Origin: an uncultured Candidatus Entotheonella sp. | GTDB lineage: Bacteria > Tectomicrobia > Entotheonellia > Entotheonellales > Entotheonellaceae | Length of the DNA: 64,000 bases | Direction: 5' to 3' | NCBI GenBank assembly: GCA_958295825.1 | Contig: OY282375.1 | Coordinates: 977,489 to 1,041,488 of the forward strand | Shown here: positions 1-10,981 of the stretch, in pieces | Layout: each line of letters starts with the position of its first letter | Position numbering within the stretch: position 1 is the first letter of the stretch | Translations under genes and position numbers: made by a program | Notes under the pieces: generated by a model | The model's input: the letters and a program-made list of their open reading frames with translations, nothing else | Databases searched by the model: none | Told to the model about the DNA's origin: nothing

Positions 1-611
1 CGGCTAAGCTCCTTTACGAGTTGATGACGTTCCTCACAACTCCATTTACGGCGCCCATCTTTCGGCAGCGGTATGCAATTCCAGATATTTCGGCCATAAT
101 CCTTCATGAGCTCGCGATGGCGCTCCTCCGTGAGGAGTTCTTGCTTTTTCAAGCCTATCTCACGCGGATCGATAATCACGTAATTTTCGAAATAAAGGAT
201 GCGCTCCAACTCCCGCAAAGACATGTCTAACAGGATTCCAATGCGACTTGGAATGCCCTTGAAAAACCAGACATGAGACACTGGGCACGCCAGTTCAATG
301 TGTCCAAGCCGCTCGCGCCGCACTTTAGACTGGATAACCTCGACGCCGCATTTCTCACAAACGACACCGCGGTGCTTCATGCGCTTGTATTTGCCGCAGT
401 TGCACTCCCAATCCTTTGCTGGGCCGAAAATCTTGGCGCAGAACAGCCCGTCACGTTCAGGTTTGAAGGTGCGATAGTTGATGGTTTCCGGCTTTTTGAC
501 CTCGCCGTGTGACCATGAACGGATTTTTTGCGGCGATGCCAGACGTATACGGATCGCACTGAAAGAAGTGGGGTCTTTGGGTTTCTCATTCAGATTGAAT
601 ATGCTATCCAA
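1..611 (-). CDS. rpoC: RNA polymerase subunit beta' (N-terminal part, runs off the left edge)
   Basis: Encodes the first 203 residues of the catalytic beta' subunit. The start is TTG at 609-611, read as [10 protein letters not shown], with an AAGGAGG ribosome site just upstream on the minus strand. This gives the canonical beta' N-terminus better than any ATG. The N-terminal zinc site is visible: [13 protein letters not shown] followed by CEKCGVEV, read from about 345-415. The conserved stretch around [20 protein letters not shown] follows. The gene lies 103 bp downstream of rpoB, as in nearly all bacteria. The remainder lies outside the window. Confidence 0.97.
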   Translation of the reverse strand, partial: MDSIFNLNEKPKDPTSFSAIRIRLASPQKIRSWSHGEVKKPETINYRTFKPERDGLFCAKIFGPAKDWECNCGKYKRMKHRGVVCEKCGVEVIQSKVRRERLGHIELACPVSHVWFFKGIPSRIGILLDMSLRELERILYFENYVIIDPREIGLKKQELLTEERHRELMKDYGRNIWNCIPLPKDGRRKWSCEERHQLVKELS

Positions 612-714
612 AGGGGCCTCCTTCAGCAGGTGTCAGGATTTGCGTCAATGCAAAAACTAGGCGGCATAGCGTCAGACAAACTGGAACAGACTGGCACATG
701 GTGGTGGTGAAGAA

Positions 715-3700
715 TTACTCAGACATTTCTTCCAACTGGGCATCCTGCGGCACATCGCTCGCCTCAAGTAACTTGACATCAAGGGCCAAACTCTGCAATT
801 CCTTCACAAGAACATTAAACGATTCCGGCAAACTTGCTTCCAAGGTATTTTCACCCTTGACAATAGCTTCATACATCCGGGTACGTCCGGCAACATCATC
901 CGACTTAACAGTAAGCATCTCCTGCAACGTACGGGCAGCGCCATAAGCTTCAAGCGCCCATACTTCCATTTCCCCCAAACGCTGCCCACCGAACTGCGCC
1001 TTGCCCCCCAGTGGTTGCTGCGTTACCAGAGAGTAAGGTCCGGTTGAACGGGCGTGAATTTTATCGTCAACGAGATGATGGAGCTTCATCATATAAATCT
1101 GACCAACAACAACTTTCTGGTCGAATGGGACGCCAGACTTCCCGTCAAACAATTCTACACGGCCGTTATCCGGCAGATCAGCCCGTACCAGTGCGTCTTT
1201 GATGTCCCTTTCCGTTGCCCCATCGAATACCGGTGTTGCCACCGCTATATCTGATTTTTGTATGGCCCAACCCAAATGAGTCTCAAGAATTTGTCCAACA
1301 TTCATGCGCGACGGCACGCCAAGGGGATTCAGAATGAGATCAATTGGGGTGCCGTCGGCCATATAAGGCATGTCTTCCTCGGGCACAATGATTGATACTA
1401 CGCCCTTGTTGCCATGCCGACCCGCCATCTTGTCCCCAACGCTTAACTTGCGTTTCATGGCGATATAAACCTTAATCATCTTGATAACGCCCGGCGGCAA
1501 TTCATCACCCCGACGGAGCTTGTCGACCTTTTCTTCTGACACCCTCTTCAGATCATCAAGTTGCCGCTCCGCCGCTTCAGTTATCTCCAGCATACGTTCA
1601 TGGACAAGGTCTGAGTCCTTGACTCGGACGGCCAGGAGCGCTTTGCCGGACAATTTGGCCAACGCCTTCTCCGTGAGTTTCGTATCCTTGGAGGGCCGCC
1701 GACTCGCCTTGCCATTAGACACATCAGCGATAATGGCTGTTTTGCCTACAAGGAGACGGCGAATCTTCTTGTCCCGCTCTCCCTCGACGATTTTAATTTC
1801 ATCATAAATATCCTTTTCGATGCGGGCCACGTCTTCATCTTCAATAGATTGCATACGTTCGTCTTTGTCGGCCCCACGGCGCGAAAACACTCGCACCCCG
1901 ACTATCGTACCCTCCACGCCTGGGGGCACGGTCAGCGACGTGTCCCGCACATCTCCGGCCTTCTCGCCAAAGATGGCCTTAAGAAGCCTTTCCTCGGGAC
2001 TTAATTGCGTCTCACCCTTGGGAGTAATCTTCCCAACCAATATATCTCCGGGCGTAACGGTTGCGCCAATCCGAACAATGCCGCTCTCATCGAGATTCGC
2101 TAGCGCATCCTCACCTACGTTTGGGATGTCCCGGGTGATCTCCTCCTTACCCTGCTTGGTGTCACACGCTTCAACCTCAAACTCTTCAATGTGTATCGAA
2201 GTAAAAACATCTTCTTTCACAATGCGTTCGCTGATGACTATCGCATCTTCGAAGTTGTATCCGCCCCAAGGCATGAAGGCTACGAGCACGTTGCGGCCGA
2301 GCGCTAATTCACCGAATTCAGTTGACGGGCCATCGGCCAGCACTTCGCCCTTGTCGACGCGTTGCCCTAAACACACAATGGGGCGTTGGTTGATACAGGT
2401 GCTTTGATTAGACCGTTGGTATTTCACCAGAGAGTAGATGTCGACTCGGGTATTTCCTCCTTCATCATCCTCATCTACCCGTACGACGATACGTGTCGCA
2501 TCAGCGTTAACCACCTCGCCCGTCGCCTTTGCCAAAATGACAGCACCTGAATCACGGGCGGCAATTGTTTCCATTCCCGTCCCAACAATTGGAGACTCGG
2601 TTTGCAAGAGGGGTACGGCCTGACGTTGCATGTTAGAACCCATCAAAGCCCGGTTCGCATCGTCGTTTTCTAGGAACGGGATCAAAGAAGCTGCGACACT
2701 GACAAGCTGTTTCGGTGATACGTCCATAAAATTGATTTCGCTCGGTGGAGTTAGAACGAACTCGCCCCCACTGCGCGCCGATATCACATCTTGAACAAAT
2801 TCTCCCTTTTCCGTTACTTCTGCATTTGCCTGAGCGATTACGTACTGATCCTCTTCAATAGCCGATAAGAATTTAATTTCGTCCGTCACACGGCTTTGTT
2901 CCACCTTGCGGTACGGTGTCTCGATGAAACCGAAACGATTCACCCGTGCATACGTGCTGAGTGAGGCGATCAGCCCGATATTGGGCCCCTCGGGAGTTTC
3001 AATGGGACAAATGCGTCCGTAATGTGTTGGGTGGACATCTCGAACTTCAAAACCTGCCCGGTCTCGCGTCAGCCCTCCCGGCCCCAAAGCCGACAAGCGA
3101 CGTTTGTGGGTAATTTCTGACAACGGGTTGGTCTGATCCATGAATTGCGACAACTGACTGCTACCAAAAAACTCCTTCACGGCCGCCGTCACTGGCTTTG
3201 AGTTGATCAGGTCATGCGGCATCGCTGTCTCAATATCCTGAATACTCATCCGTTCACGAACGGCACGTTCCATGCGCACTAGGCCTATCCGCAACTGGTT
3301 TTCAAGCAATTCACCAACAGAACGCACGCGGCGATTACCCAGATGATCGATGTCGTCAACCGTCCCACCACCTTGGCGTAATGCCAAGAGGTATCGAACG
3401 ACCTCAATCACATCTTGCTGCGTCAACATGCGCGTCTCAAGCGGCAAATCAATGCCTAATTTCGTATTTAACTTCAACCGTCCTATTCTCGAGAGGTCGT
3501 AACGTTTGGCGTTAAAGAAGAGATTGTCAAAAAATAGGCGCGCAGTGTCCTTCGTTGGAATGTCGCCAGGTCGCAAGCGTTTATAAATTTCCAGCAGCGC
3601 CTCCTCTTTCGTCTCAAGGCGGTCCGCCATAAGCGTGAGACGGAGCGAGGCGTCAGCGGACAACGGATCCAGAAAAAGCAGACGGAAATCAGTAACGCCC

Positions 3701-4809
3701 TTAGTTTTCAATTGTGCCAAATCGTCCGAGGTCAGCTCGTGATTCAATTCGTACAAGACTTCGCCCGTGTTCGGGTCAATGATGTCTTCTGCCACGACCC
3801 GATTTGCGAGCCATTCCTCAACGGTCGGAATCTCTCTCACCTGACTATTTTGCAATCGGCGCAAGGCGTTACGTGAAATGCGCCGCCCAGCACGAATGAT
3901 TACTTCACCGGAATTCGGATCCAACACGTCCTTTGGACATTGCTGCTGCAGTGTCAGTTCCGACACCCCTTTGTAGAACACATCGTGTCCAGGGTCGTAA
4001 CGTATGGATTCATGCTGATAGAAAGTTTGGAGAATTTCTCTTGAAGACAGACCTAAGGCCCGCAGAAGAATAGTAACAGGAAGTTTCCGACGCCGGTCGA
4101 TACGAACGTACAAGTGATCTTTGAGATCAAACTCAAAGTCAAGCCACGAACCGCGGTAAGGAATGACCCGCGCCATGTATAGCGGTTTACCGCTGACAGA
4201 ACCACGACCCTTTTCCTGCGCAAAAAACACACCGGGCGAACGATGCAATTGACTCACAATGACACGTTCTGTGCCATTGATGACGAAAGTGCCGTGTTCC
4301 GTCATCAGCGGTACTTCGCCGAGATATACTTTCTGCTCCTTCACATCACGAATGACCGCGGGTTCGCTGCTGTTGCCTTTTTCACGCACCACCAAACGCA
4401 CCAAAACACGTAAGGGATCAGCATAGGTTATGCCCTTCTGCCGACATTCCCCTAAATCATATTTGGAATGATAGTAGAGAGGTTGATGGGTGGTCTGACT
4501 CATCACGCCACTGCCACCAAGCCCTTTATATTCGCCTTCCTTAGACTCCCACATCCCAATTTCATAGCCCACGTATTCCAGCGTAGAGGTGCCGTTGAAG
4601 TCCTCAATGGGAAATACGCTTCTGAAGACCGCTTCCAAGCCACGGTCTTCGCGGTCCATGGGAGGACGCTCCTGCTGCAGAAAGCGCGAGTAGGACTTCT
4701 GCTGCACCTCTATGAGATTGGGAAGATCAATAATCGTGGGAATGCGTGCAAAATCCTGCCGCTCCCGACGGCTATTTCCGTTAACCTTCGATTTATCTCG
4801 TACGGTCAC
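715..4809 (-). CDS. rpoB: DNA-directed RNA polymerase subunit beta
   Basis: Full-length beta subunit of 1364 aa. Recognised from [19 protein letters not shown] at the N-terminus, the rifampicin-pocket segment [40 protein letters not shown], and the C-terminal [12 protein letters not shown] and [20 protein letters not shown] blocks that contact beta'. Residues about 85-117 (4458-4557) form an extra segment of roughly 28 residues between LEYVGYEIG and the conserved [13 protein letters not shown], compared with the E. coli protein as I remember it. The gene sits between rplL and rpoC and is probably cotranscribed with them. Confidence 0.99.
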   Translation of the reverse strand: MTVRDKSKVNGNSRRERQDFARIPTIIDLPNLIEVQQKSYSRFLQQERPPMDREDRGLEAVFRSVFPIEDFNGTSTLEYVGYEIGMWESKEGEYKGLGGSGVMSQTTHQPLYYHSKYDLGECRQKGITYADPLRVLVRLVVREKGNSSEPAVIRDVKEQKVYLGEVPLMTEHGTFVINGTERVIVSQLHRSPGVFFAQEKGRGSVSGKPLYMARVIPYRGSWLDFEFDLKDHLYVRIDRRRKLPVTILLRALGLSSREILQTFYQHESIRYDPGHDVFYKGVSELTLQQQCPKDVLDPNSGEVIIRAGRRISRNALRRLQNSQVREIPTVEEWLANRVVAEDIIDPNTGEVLYELNHELTSDDLAQLKTKGVTDFRLLFLDPLSADASLRLTLMADRLETKEEALLEIYKRLRPGDIPTKDTARLFFDNLFFNAKRYDLSRIGRLKLNTKLGIDLPLETRMLTQQDVIEVVRYLLALRQGGGTVDDIDHLGNRRVRSVGELLENQLRIGLVRMERAVRERMSIQDIETAMPHDLINSKPVTAAVKEFFGSSQLSQFMDQTNPLSEITHKRRLSALGPGGLTRDRAGFEVRDVHPTHYGRICPIETPEGPNIGLIASLSTYARVNRFGFIETPYRKVEQSRVTDEIKFLSAIEEDQYVIAQANAEVTEKGEFVQDVISARSGGEFVLTPPSEINFMDVSPKQLVSVAASLIPFLENDDANRALMGSNMQRQAVPLLQTESPIVGTGMETIAARDSGAVILAKATGEVVNADATRIVVRVDEDDEGGNTRVDIYSLVKYQRSNQSTCINQRPIVCLGQRVDKGEVLADGPSTEFGELALGRNVLVAFMPWGGYNFEDAIVISERIVKEDVFTSIHIEEFEVEACDTKQGKEEITRDIPNVGEDALANLDESGIVRIGATVTPGDILVGKITPKGETQLSPEERLLKAIFGEKAGDVRDTSLTVPPGVEGTIVGVRVFSRRGADKDERMQSIEDEDVARIEKDIYDEIKIVEGERDKKIRRLLVGKTAIIADVSNGKASRRPSKDTKLTEKALAKLSGKALLAVRVKDSDLVHERMLEITEAAERQLDDLKRVSEEKVDKLRRGDELPPGVIKMIKVYIAMKRKLSVGDKMAGRHGNKGVVSIIVPEEDMPYMADGTPIDLILNPLGVPSRMNVGQILETHLGWAIQKSDIAVATPVFDGATERDIKDALVRADLPDNGRVELFDGKSGVPFDQKVVVGQIYMMKLHHLVDDKIHARSTGPYSLVTQQPLGGKAQFGGQRLGEMEVWALEAYGAARTLQEMLTVKSDDVAGRTRMYEAIVKGENTLEASLPESFNVLVKELQSLALDVKLLEASDVPQDAQLEEMSE

Positions 4810-4882
4810 AGTTCTCCCCTCACAGGTGAAAATGAAACAGATCCGTAGAACCTCTCAATCTAAGCTTTCAGCCTGCGAAATC

Positions 4883-5263
4883 TCACTTCACCTCAACTTG
4901 CGCGCCCACTGCTTCCAACTGTGACTTGACGGTTTCGGCTTCTTCTTTCGTAATCCCTTCTTTAACGGGCTTGGGGGCTTCATCCACCAAAGCCTTAGCC
5001 TCCTTCAAACCGAGACCGGTGATTGACCGAACCTCCTTGATGACTTGGATTTTCTTATCCCCAGCACCGATAAGGACGATGTCAAATTCGGTTTTCTCGG
5101 CCGGGGCCTCTTCGACCGCCCCACCACCCGCAGCGGGCATGGCAACCATTGGGGCCGCCGCTGACACCCCAAATTTATCTTCCAACTCCTTCACCAATTC
5201 TGACAACTCAAGAACGGTCATGTTGTCTATGTAATCAAGCACTTCTTCTTTCGTGACAGCCAT
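4883..5263 (-). CDS. rplL: 50S ribosomal protein L7/L12
   Basis: 126-aa stalk protein that recruits translation GTPases. It has the N-terminal dimerisation helix ([20 protein letters not shown]), an Ala-rich hinge ([13 protein letters not shown]), and the C-terminal domain with [24 protein letters not shown] and [22 protein letters not shown] chose the ATG of MAVTKEEV at 5263; six upstream codons are open but not conserved. It follows rplJ and precedes rpoB, the standard L10-L12-beta arrangement. Confidence 0.97.
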   Translation of the reverse strand: MAVTKEEVLDYIDNMTVLELSELVKELEDKFGVSAAAPMVAMPAAGGGAVEEAPAEKTEFDIVLIGAGDKKIQVIKEVRSITGLGLKEAKALVDEAPKPVKEGITKEEAETVKSQLEAVGAQVEVK

Positions 5264-5306
5264 CTTTTCCTCCGTGATCACATTCCAAAGTCACTATAAA
5301 GCCGCC

Positions 5307-5846
5307 TCAATCGCCCGTCTGCCCTTTCGCGTCCTTAATCGCAACGAGGGCATAAAGCAACTGTCGCAGCACCCCGTGCAGCACCCCAGCCAAACCGGAT
5401 AGGGGATTCTGCATGGCACCAAGCATTTGAGCCAAAAGTACTTCCCGCGGCGGCAACTCCGCCACCTGAGTGATCTGTTGCGCTGTCAGCACTCGCCCTT
5501 CGATGATCCCAACCCGAATGTCCAGTTTAGGCTCTTTCTTGGTGTATTCGGTTAGGACCTTGGCCATGCCTACGGCATCGTCAATCGTTAAAGCGACAGC
5601 GATTGGGCCTTTAACATATTCAGTCAGCGGCTTAAGATGCGTGGATTCAACCGCGCGCCGTGCCAGAGTATTCTTCACAACGTGCAGTTCGACATCGGCC
5701 TTTCTCAACATGCCGCGGAGTTCTGACATCTCTTGGACATTCAGTCCGCAGTAGTCGGATAAGATTGCTGCTTTGGCGTCGGCAAGTTTAGCCTGCAAGA
5801 ACCTTACTTTCTCGATCTTCGTTTCACTTATCGTTTTCTCAGTCAC
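5307..5846 (-). CDS. rplJ: 50S ribosomal protein L10
   Basis: 179-aa L10, the base of the L12 stalk and usually the autoregulator of the rplJL mRNA. The start is GTG at 5844-5846 with GGAGAGGG upstream, giving [18 protein letters not shown]. The open frame extends 15 codons further but lacks a better ribosome site. Diagnostic stretches are [31 protein letters not shown] and the C-terminal helix [21 protein letters not shown] that binds L12. It lies between rplA and rplL. Confidence 0.97.
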   Translation of the reverse strand: MTEKTISETKIEKVRFLQAKLADAKAAILSDYCGLNVQEMSELRGMLRKADVELHVVKNTLARRAVESTHLKPLTEYVKGPIAVALTIDDAVGMAKVLTEYTKKEPKLDIRVGIIEGRVLTAQQITQVAELPPREVLLAQMLGAMQNPLSGLAGVLHGVLRQLLYALVAIKDAKGQTGD

Positions 5847-5877
5847 GCCCAACCCTCTCCACTTTACCGCCTGCAAC

Positions 5878-6582
5878 CTACCGTAAAGCATTGGTCATAG
5901 CGACCTCATCCACCCTGACGCCTGGGCCCATCGTCGATGACAAAGAAATGGTACGCATGTATTTACCCTTGCTGGTGTTCGGCTTCATCCGCACCAGGGT
6001 GTCCAGAAGTGTGCGGGCGTTTTCCTCCAAGGATTCAAGAGCAAAACTGACCTTCCCAATGCCCACGTGGATAATACCGGCACGATCAACACGGAATTCC
6101 ACTTTGCCGGATTTGATCTCTCGAACCACGCGGCCGATGTCGAGGTCAACCGTACCTGTCCTTGGGTTAGGCATCAGTCCGCGCGGGCCCAGAATTTTGC
6201 CTAGTTTGCCGACAATGGCCATCATATCAGGGGTTGCTGCCGTGCGATCAAAATCCAGCCAACCATCAGTTATTTTTTTGGCAAGGTCTTCCCCACCAAC
6301 AAAGTCTCCGCCTGCCTCTACTGCCTCTCGCTCCTTGTCGCCTTTGGCAAATACGACAACGCGCGGAACCTTGCCAACGCCATGAGGCAACACAACGCCG
6401 CCCCGCACCACTTGGTCCGCATGGCGAGGGTTCACACCAAGTCGCACCGCCATCTCGATGGTTTCATCAAATTTGGCGAAAGCCATATCCTGTACCAAAC
6501 CCAACGCTTCCCGCAACTCATATTTTTGCGTTTTGTCAAGCTTCTTCCGTGCATTATCGAGATTCTTGCCCCGCTGCGCCAT
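5878..6582 (-). CDS. rplA: 50S ribosomal protein L1
   Basis: 234-aa L1, which binds 23S rRNA in the mobile L1 stalk near the E site. The start is the ATG of [15 protein letters not shown] at 6582, eight bases after GGAGA. It has the L1 blocks [46 protein letters not shown] and [19 protein letters not shown]. The reverse-strand rplK stop lies 23 bp upstream of this start, so the two are translated from one transcript. Confidence 0.97.
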   Translation of the reverse strand: MAQRGKNLDNARKKLDKTQKYELREALGLVQDMAFAKFDETIEMAVRLGVNPRHADQVVRGGVVLPHGVGKVPRVVVFAKGDKEREAVEAGGDFVGGEDLAKKITDGWLDFDRTAATPDMMAIVGKLGKILGPRGLMPNPRTGTVDLDIGRVVREIKSGKVEFRVDRAGIIHVGIGKVSFALESLEENARTLLDTLVRMKPNTSKGKYMRTISLSSTMGPGVRVDEVAMTNALR

Positions 6583-6605
6583 GCGACACGTCTCCTCACC
6601 AAGTG

Positions 6606-7031
6606 TCAATCGACGACCTCAACGCCCATACTGCGCGCTGTCCCAGCGATAATCCCTATTGCAGCCTCAACAGTATTCGCATTAAGGTCAGCTTGCTTGG
6701 TTTCAGCGATCTGCTGCAACTGCATCATTGTCACCTGCCCAATCTTTTCCCGATTCGGTGTTGACGCTCCCTTGGCAAGCCCGGCGGCCTGCTTTATCAA
6801 TTCAGCGGCGGGAGAAGACTTTGTAATGAACGAAAACGAGCGGTCGGCATACACGGTCACAACCACCGGAGTAATCGTCCCGGCTTGGGTCTGAGTTTGG
6901 GCATTGAAAGCCTTACAAAACTCCATGATGTTCACGCCATGCTGACCCAATGCGGGCCCCACTGGGGGGGAAGGATTGGCTTGGCCAGCGGGCACCTGCA
7001 GTTTTATTTTTGTCACAACCTGTTTCGCCAT
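6606..7031 (-). CDS. rplK: 50S ribosomal protein L11
   Basis: 141-aa L11 of the GTPase-associated centre. It begins [18 protein letters not shown] at 7031. The conserved [25 protein letters not shown] and the C-terminal RNA-binding part ([21 protein letters not shown]) are present, and length is normal for the family. It sits between nusG and rplA. Confidence 0.97.
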   Translation of the reverse strand: MAKQVVTKIKLQVPAGQANPSPPVGPALGQHGVNIMEFCKAFNAQTQTQAGTITPVVVTVYADRSFSFITKSSPAAELIKQAAGLAKGASTPNREKIGQVTMMQLQQIAETKQADLNANTVEAAIGIIAGTARSMGVEVVD

Positions 7032-7108
7032 CTCTTGTTTCCTTAGCCGTGGCAACATTCATGTGTCACCAATGTCACCAAGCATTTTGTATAGAATCTG
7101 TATTTATC

Positions 7109-7639
7109 TCAGATCGATTCCACCTGTAAGAATTCCAGCTCAACCGGCGTAGAACGTCCGAATATGCTGACCATCACTTTGAGCTTTCCACGCTCAGGAT
7201 GTACCTCTCTGACCACGCCGGTAAAGTTTGTGAATGGCCCATCGGTCACGCGCACATTCTCACCCGGCCCAAAAATTACTTTGGGTTTTGGTTCTGAAGT
7301 TTCGCCGCTGACCTGATTCCGAATGTAAGCTACTTCTTCCTCTGACAAAGGCGTTGGGTCTTTCCCACCGCCCAGAAATCCGGTGACCTTCGGGGTATTT
7401 TTGATTGCGTACCATACTTCGTCATCTATCTCGGCCTCAATCAGAACGTATCCTGGAAAGAATTTCCGTGACGATATTTTGCGTTTGCCACCTTTGATTT
7501 CAACAACATCCTCTGCCGGCACCAGAATCTGTCCAATTCGTTCAAGCAAGCCTCTCGAATTCAGACGTTCCTCGAGACTAGTCTTAACTTTATTCTCGTG
7601 GCCAGAATATGTGTGAATGACGTACCAGTGCTTGCTCAT
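7109..7639 (-). CDS. nusG: Transcription termination/antitermination protein NusG
   Basis: 176-aa NusG. The N-terminal NGN domain begins SKHWYVIHTYSGHENKVKTSLEER and carries the RNA polymerase-binding RKFFPGYVLIEAEI segment. The C-terminal KOW domain has GENVRVTDGPFTNFTGVVREVHPERGKLKVMVSIFGRSTPVELEF. The gene is directly downstream of secE, as expected. NusG binds the beta' clamp and couples to Rho or S10. Confidence 0.98.
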   Translation of the reverse strand: MSKHWYVIHTYSGHENKVKTSLEERLNSRGLLERIGQILVPAEDVVEIKGGKRKISSRKFFPGYVLIEAEIDDEVWYAIKNTPKVTGFLGGGKDPTPLSEEEVAYIRNQVSGETSEPKPKVIFGPGENVRVTDGPFTNFTGVVREVHPERGKLKVMVSIFGRSTPVELEFLQVESI

Positions 7640-7659
7640 AGCGGCTTGTCCTGCATGGA

Positions 7660-7881
7660 CTATTTGAGAAGATTGCCTAAAGCCATTGAAAGGATGAAAT
7701 CTACTATGCCGAGATATATGGCAATGATGAAAACAACGACAATAACAACCGACGTGGATGCGATTGTCTCTTTTTGATTAGGGAATGTGACTTTTCTCAG
7801 CTCAGAGCGCACATCCTGAAGGAATTGAATACTTTTGCCATAGACATCTCTAACGTACCGCTGGACGTGGGCCTCAAACAC
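7660..7881 (-). CDS. secE: Preprotein translocase subunit SecE
   Basis: Short single-membrane-span SecE of 73 aa. The most likely start is GTG at 7879-7881, preceded by AAAGG; the frame is open for 40 more codons with no conserved content. The amphipathic segment FLQDVRSELRKVTFPNQKETIAST is the SecE hallmark, followed by one hydrophobic helix (VVIVVVFIIAIYLGIVDFIL). It would clamp SecY in the inner membrane. Start choice is moderately certain; identity is firm. Confidence 0.93.
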   Translation of the reverse strand: MFEAHVQRYVRDVYGKSIQFLQDVRSELRKVTFPNQKETIASTSVVIVVVFIIAIYLGIVDFILSMALGNLLK

Positions 7882-8002
7882 AGCAGCTACCTTTATGTAA
7901 CACGAGGGTATCTTGGTCGGCGAAAATGGTAAGGACGGATGCGTTTTCTTTGGTCGCCTGTACGGTTTGTCTGCTACAAGGCTCCACACACTATAACTCA
8001 AG

Positions 8003-8075
8003 CAGGCCAGGAGGGATTCGAACCCCCATCACCCGGATTTGGAGTCCGGTGCTCTACCGTTCGAGCTACTGGCCT
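8003..8075 (-). tRNA. tRNA-Trp (CCA anticodon)
   Basis: The minus strand folds as a cloverleaf: acceptor AGGCCAG/CTGGCCT, D arm AGCTCGAACGGTAGAGC, anticodon stem-loop CCGGA-CTCCAAA-TCCGG with anticodon CCA, and T arm GGGGGTTCGAATCCCTC. The 3' CCA is not encoded. It sits between rpmG and secE, a common bacterial order. Confidence 0.96.
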
Positions 8076-8090
8076 ACCGTTTTGAGCAGC

Positions 8091-8240
8091 TTACCTCGTT
8101 TCCCTATGAAGCTGATGCTGACGACAAAAACGGCAGTATTTTTTGAACTCGAATCTCTGAGGAGTACGTCGCTTATTTTTCGTCGTCGTGTAGTTGCGGC
8201 GCCTGCATTCGACGCACGCCAAAGTAACTAAATCCCGCAC
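8091..8240 (-). CDS. rpmG: 50S ribosomal protein L33
   Basis: 49-aa L33, found by translating the tuf to tRNA-Trp gap on the minus strand. The start is GTG at 8238-8240 after AAGGAG, giving [20 protein letters not shown]. It keeps the zinc-ribbon pairs Cys9/Cys12 and Cys36/Cys39, so it is the zinc-containing (C+) form, and the conserved RFEFKKYC. The TAA stop is at 8091-8093. The position between tuf and tRNA-Trp is standard in many bacteria. Confidence 0.95.
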   Translation of the reverse strand: MRDLVTLACVECRRRNYTTTKNKRRTPQRFEFKKYCRFCRQHQLHRETR

Positions 8241-8323
8241 GGGTACTCCTTAACGTTATTCCAAAGTACATCCATAACAAGGGGTGATTAGTCACCAATG
8301 CGACCCGTCAAAATTAAAGGATG

Positions 8324-9517
8324 TTACGCCAGTATTTCACTAACGACGCCTGCTCCCACCGTCCGGCCACCCTCACGGATCGCAAAGCGCAACTCTTTCT
8401 CCAAAGCAATCGGCGTGATTAACTCCACCTCCACGCCAACGTTGTCCCCAGGCATCACCATCTCCGTACCCGAAGGCAACGTCACCACACCCGTCACATC
8501 CGTCGTGCGAAAGTAAAACTGCGGCCGGTAGCCATTGAAAAACGGTGTGTGGCGCCCCCCCTCGTCTTTCGACAACACGTACACTTCTGCCTGAAAACGC
8601 GTGTGCGGCGTAATCGAACCCGGTTTCGCCAATACCTGACCACGCTCAATCTCATCACGCTTCACGCCGCGCAACAACACCCCTATGTTATCACCGGCCT
8701 CGCCGCGGTCCAATATCTTCCGAAACATCTCCACGCCCGTCGCCACCGTCTTGTGCGTCTCCTTCATCCCCACAATCTCCACATCGTCGCCTACCGTCAC
8801 CACGCCTCGCTCAACACGCCCCGTCGCCACCGTCCCTCGCCCCGATATCGTGAACACGTCCTCCACAGGCATCAGAAACGGCCGGTCCACGGCGCGCTGC
8901 GGCGTCGGCACGTATTCGTCAATCGCACCCATCAACTCAAAAATGGAAGCGGTCTCCGAAGCACTCGGATCACCACTCTCCAATGCCTGCAGCGCACTGC
9001 CACGGATGATCGGAATGTCGTCGCCCGGAAATTCGTACTTGCTAAGCAACTCCCGCAACTCCAATTCTACCAGATCCAGCAATTCCTCATCGTCCACCAT
9101 GTCCACCTTGTTCATGAACACCACGATGTAGGGAACCCCGACCTGACGCGCCAACAGAATATGCTCGCGCGTCTGCGGCATCGCACCATCGGCGGCACTC
9201 ACCACCAGGATCGCCCCGTCCATCTGCGCTGCGCCCGTGATCATGTTTTTCACGTAGTCGGCGTGTCCCGGACAATCGACGTGTGCGTAATGGCGGTTCT
9301 CGCTTTCGTATTCCACGTGCGCAGTAGCAATAGTGATGCCGCGGGCTTTTTCCTCGGGCGCTTTGTCGATCTGGTCAAAGGGCACATAGTCCGCCTTGCC
9401 TTCCGCTGCCAGTACCTGCGTCATGGCGGACGTAAGCGTCGTCTTGCCGTGGTCTACGTGACCTATCGTCCCGACGTTGACGTGCGGTTTGCTACGCTTG
9501 AATTTCGCCTTCGACAT
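8324..9517 (-). CDS. tuf: Elongation factor Tu
   Basis: 397-aa EF-Tu, the GTPase that delivers aminoacyl-tRNA to the ribosome. G motifs are in order: GHVDHGKTT (G1), [13 protein letters not shown] (G2), [16 protein letters not shown] (G3), NKVDMVDD (G4) and GSALQAL (G5). Domains 2 and 3 follow ([31 protein letters not shown]). The neighbouring tRNA-Thr/Tyr/Gly/Thr cluster upstream matches the tufB-type locus. Codon use is strongly biased, as expected for a highly expressed gene. Confidence 0.99.
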   Translation of the reverse strand: MSKAKFKRSKPHVNVGTIGHVDHGKTTLTSAMTQVLAAEGKADYVPFDQIDKAPEEKARGITIATAHVEYESENRHYAHVDCPGHADYVKNMITGAAQMDGAILVVSAADGAMPQTREHILLARQVGVPYIVVFMNKVDMVDDEELLDLVELELRELLSKYEFPGDDIPIIRGSALQALESGDPSASETASIFELMGAIDEYVPTPQRAVDRPFLMPVEDVFTISGRGTVATGRVERGVVTVGDDVEIVGMKETHKTVATGVEMFRKILDRGEAGDNIGVLLRGVKRDEIERGQVLAKPGSITPHTRFQAEVYVLSKDEGGRHTPFFNGYRPQFYFRTTDVTGVVTLPSGTEMVMPGDNVGVEVELITPIALEKELRFAIREGGRTVGAGVVSEILA

Positions 9518-9597
9518 TAACTTACCCCCTCTGGGTCGAATGTACTGTGTTCCAGAAACTACAGTACCAAAAATAATTTATAGTGGATGTGGAAAGG

Positions 9598-9670
9598 AGC
9601 CCACGATCGGACTCGAACCGATGACCTCTTCCTTACCAAGGAAGTGCTCTGCCGCCTGAGCTACGTGGGC
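9598..9670 (-). tRNA. tRNA-Thr (GGT anticodon)
   Basis: Cloverleaf on the minus strand with acceptor GCCCACG/CGTGGGC, D arm AGCTCAGGCGGCAGAGC, anticodon stem CTTCC/GGAAG closing loop TTGGTAA (anticodon GGT), and T arm CGGTTCGAGTCCG. The 3' CCA is not encoded. It is the last tRNA before tuf in the Thr-Tyr-Gly-Thr series. Confidence 0.95.
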
Positions 9671-9701
9671 GTTCACCGGAAGACGACATAACACAAAGAA
9701 G

Positions 9702-9775
9702 AGCGGGAAACGGGACTCGAACCCGCGACCCTCAGCTTGGAAGGCTGATGCTCTAGCCAACTGAGCTATTCCCGC
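9702..9775 (-). tRNA. tRNA-Gly (TCC anticodon)
   Basis: Minus-strand cloverleaf: acceptor GCGGGAA/TTCCCGC, D arm AGCTCAGTTGGCTAGAGC, anticodon stem TCAGC/GCTGA with loop CTTCCAA (anticodon TCC), and T arm CGGGTTCGAGTCCCG. The 3' CCA is not encoded. Confidence 0.95.
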
Positions 9776-9804
9776 AACGTGTCGCCGACGCCCACATCAT
9801 GCTA

Positions 9805-9887
9805 TGGGGAGGGGAGGATTCGAACCTCCGAAGACATCAGCCAACAGATTTACAGTCTGTCCCCTTTGACCGCTCGGGAACCTCCCC
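9805..9887 (-). tRNA. tRNA-Tyr (GTA anticodon)
   Basis: Class II tRNA of 83 nt with a long variable arm. Acceptor is GGGGAGG paired with CCTCCCC, the anticodon loop CTGTAAA carries GTA, and the T arm is GGAGGTTCGAATCCTCC. It lies between tRNA-Gly and the distal tRNA-Thr. Confidence 0.95.
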
Positions 9888-9944
9888 AAGAACGCATGCG
9901 TTGAGCTGAGTGGTATTCAATTACGCAAGATGGGTACAAACAGG

Positions 9945-10016
9945 AGCCGATGAGAGGAGTTGAACCTCCAACCTGCCGATTACAAATCGGCTGCTCTGCC
10001 ATTGAGCTACATCGGC
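9945..10016 (-). tRNA. tRNA-Thr (TGT anticodon)
   Basis: Minus-strand cloverleaf: acceptor GCCGATG/CATCGGC with one non-standard pair possible, D arm AGCTCAATGGCAGAGC, anticodon stem GCCGA/TCGGC with loop TTTGTAA (anticodon TGT), and T arm GAGGTTCAACTCCTC. It is the first tRNA of the tuf-linked cluster in transcription order. Confidence 0.94.
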
Positions 10017-10212
10017 GGAGAGGGCATCCTCATGCGACAGCCAGGAAAGAGCGAAATGGTAAGATAAACAAATTGGTCCCTTGTGTCAATGAGTATCTGG
10101 TGTAGTTTCCGGACATTGTATGAATCCTAACACAAGCGCTGCGCAAACCAATTTCTGGCGGAAGCAGGTAACCTCCCAACGCCAAGAACCCCCATTGGTC
10201 AGCTCCACGCCG

Positions 10213-10980
10213 TCAAGATGTCGAACCGACAGCGCACCGTTGTTCCCAGGCATAAGCAAGAACGATGGCGCCTGCTATGGCGACGTTGAGCGAGTTGCTG
10301 CGCGGGTGCATCGGTATGCGTACCAAGGCATCACAACGTTCACGCACGAGCCGCCGCATGCCGCTTCCCTCGGCGCCCAGAACAATTGCGAGGCGTTCCG
10401 GCCACTGAACCTGGGCGACCCGCAATTCTGCTGTCATGCCGGCACCATAAATCCAGAACCCCCGCTGTTTCAGTTCGTCGAGCGTATTTGCAATGTTGAC
10501 CACTCGGACTACTGACACCCGTTCAATCGCGCCGGACGACCGCTTGGCGACTGCGGATGTCAAAGCAACGGAGCGATTGCGCGGTATTACAATCGTGTCC
10601 ACACCAAAAGCAACGGCTGACCGTATGAGAGACGCGAAATTGCCGACATCTGTCACGCCGTCAAGCACCAGAAGCGTTTGAGGCCCTGCGATATCTTCGG
10701 TTCGTTCACTCACCTGACTGAAAGAACCATACTCCAACGACTCGACAAGGGCGACAACCCCCTGATGTCTCGTATGCCCAAGTAACTGGTTCAGTTGCGC
10801 CCGCTTGGCGAACTCAAGGGTGATGCCACGATGTTGAGTCAGTGCCAGGACCTGTCGCACTGCGCCACCGCGGCGGTGTTCATCGATCACAATTTTCGAT
10901 ACATGCCGCTGCTCATTTTTCAGGGCTCCGATAACGGCGTGGAAACCGTACAAAGTCTCTTTTGTCACTCCGTCGTCCAC
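10213..10980 (-). CDS. rlmB: 23S rRNA 2'-O-methyltransferase, RlmB/TrmH (SpoU) family
   Basis: 255-aa SPOUT methyltransferase. The N-terminal substrate-binding domain begins TLYGFHAVIGALKNEQRHVSKIVI. The catalytic knot motifs follow: LVLDGVTDVGNFASLIRSA (motif 1, with the Asn-Phe and Arg positions), IVLGAEGSGMRRLVRERCD (motif 2) and IPMHPRSNSLNVAIAGAIVLAY (motif 3). By family it should methylate the ribose of a 23S rRNA loop guanosine from SAM. It ends one base before the ispF start on the same strand. A related tRNA or rRNA target cannot be excluded. Confidence 0.9.
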   Translation of the reverse strand: MDDGVTKETLYGFHAVIGALKNEQRHVSKIVIDEHRRGGAVRQVLALTQHRGITLEFAKRAQLNQLLGHTRHQGVVALVESLEYGSFSQVSERTEDIAGPQTLLVLDGVTDVGNFASLIRSAVAFGVDTIVIPRNRSVALTSAVAKRSSGAIERVSVVRVVNIANTLDELKQRGFWIYGAGMTAELRVAQVQWPERLAIVLGAEGSGMRRLVRERCDALVRIPMHPRSNSLNVAIAGAIVLAYAWEQRCAVGSTS

Positions 10981-10981
10981 G

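Noticed and set aside
8549..9520. 323-aa plus-strand frame opposite tuf
   Set aside because: Antisense shadow of EF-Tu, rich in His and Arg, with no family resemblance.
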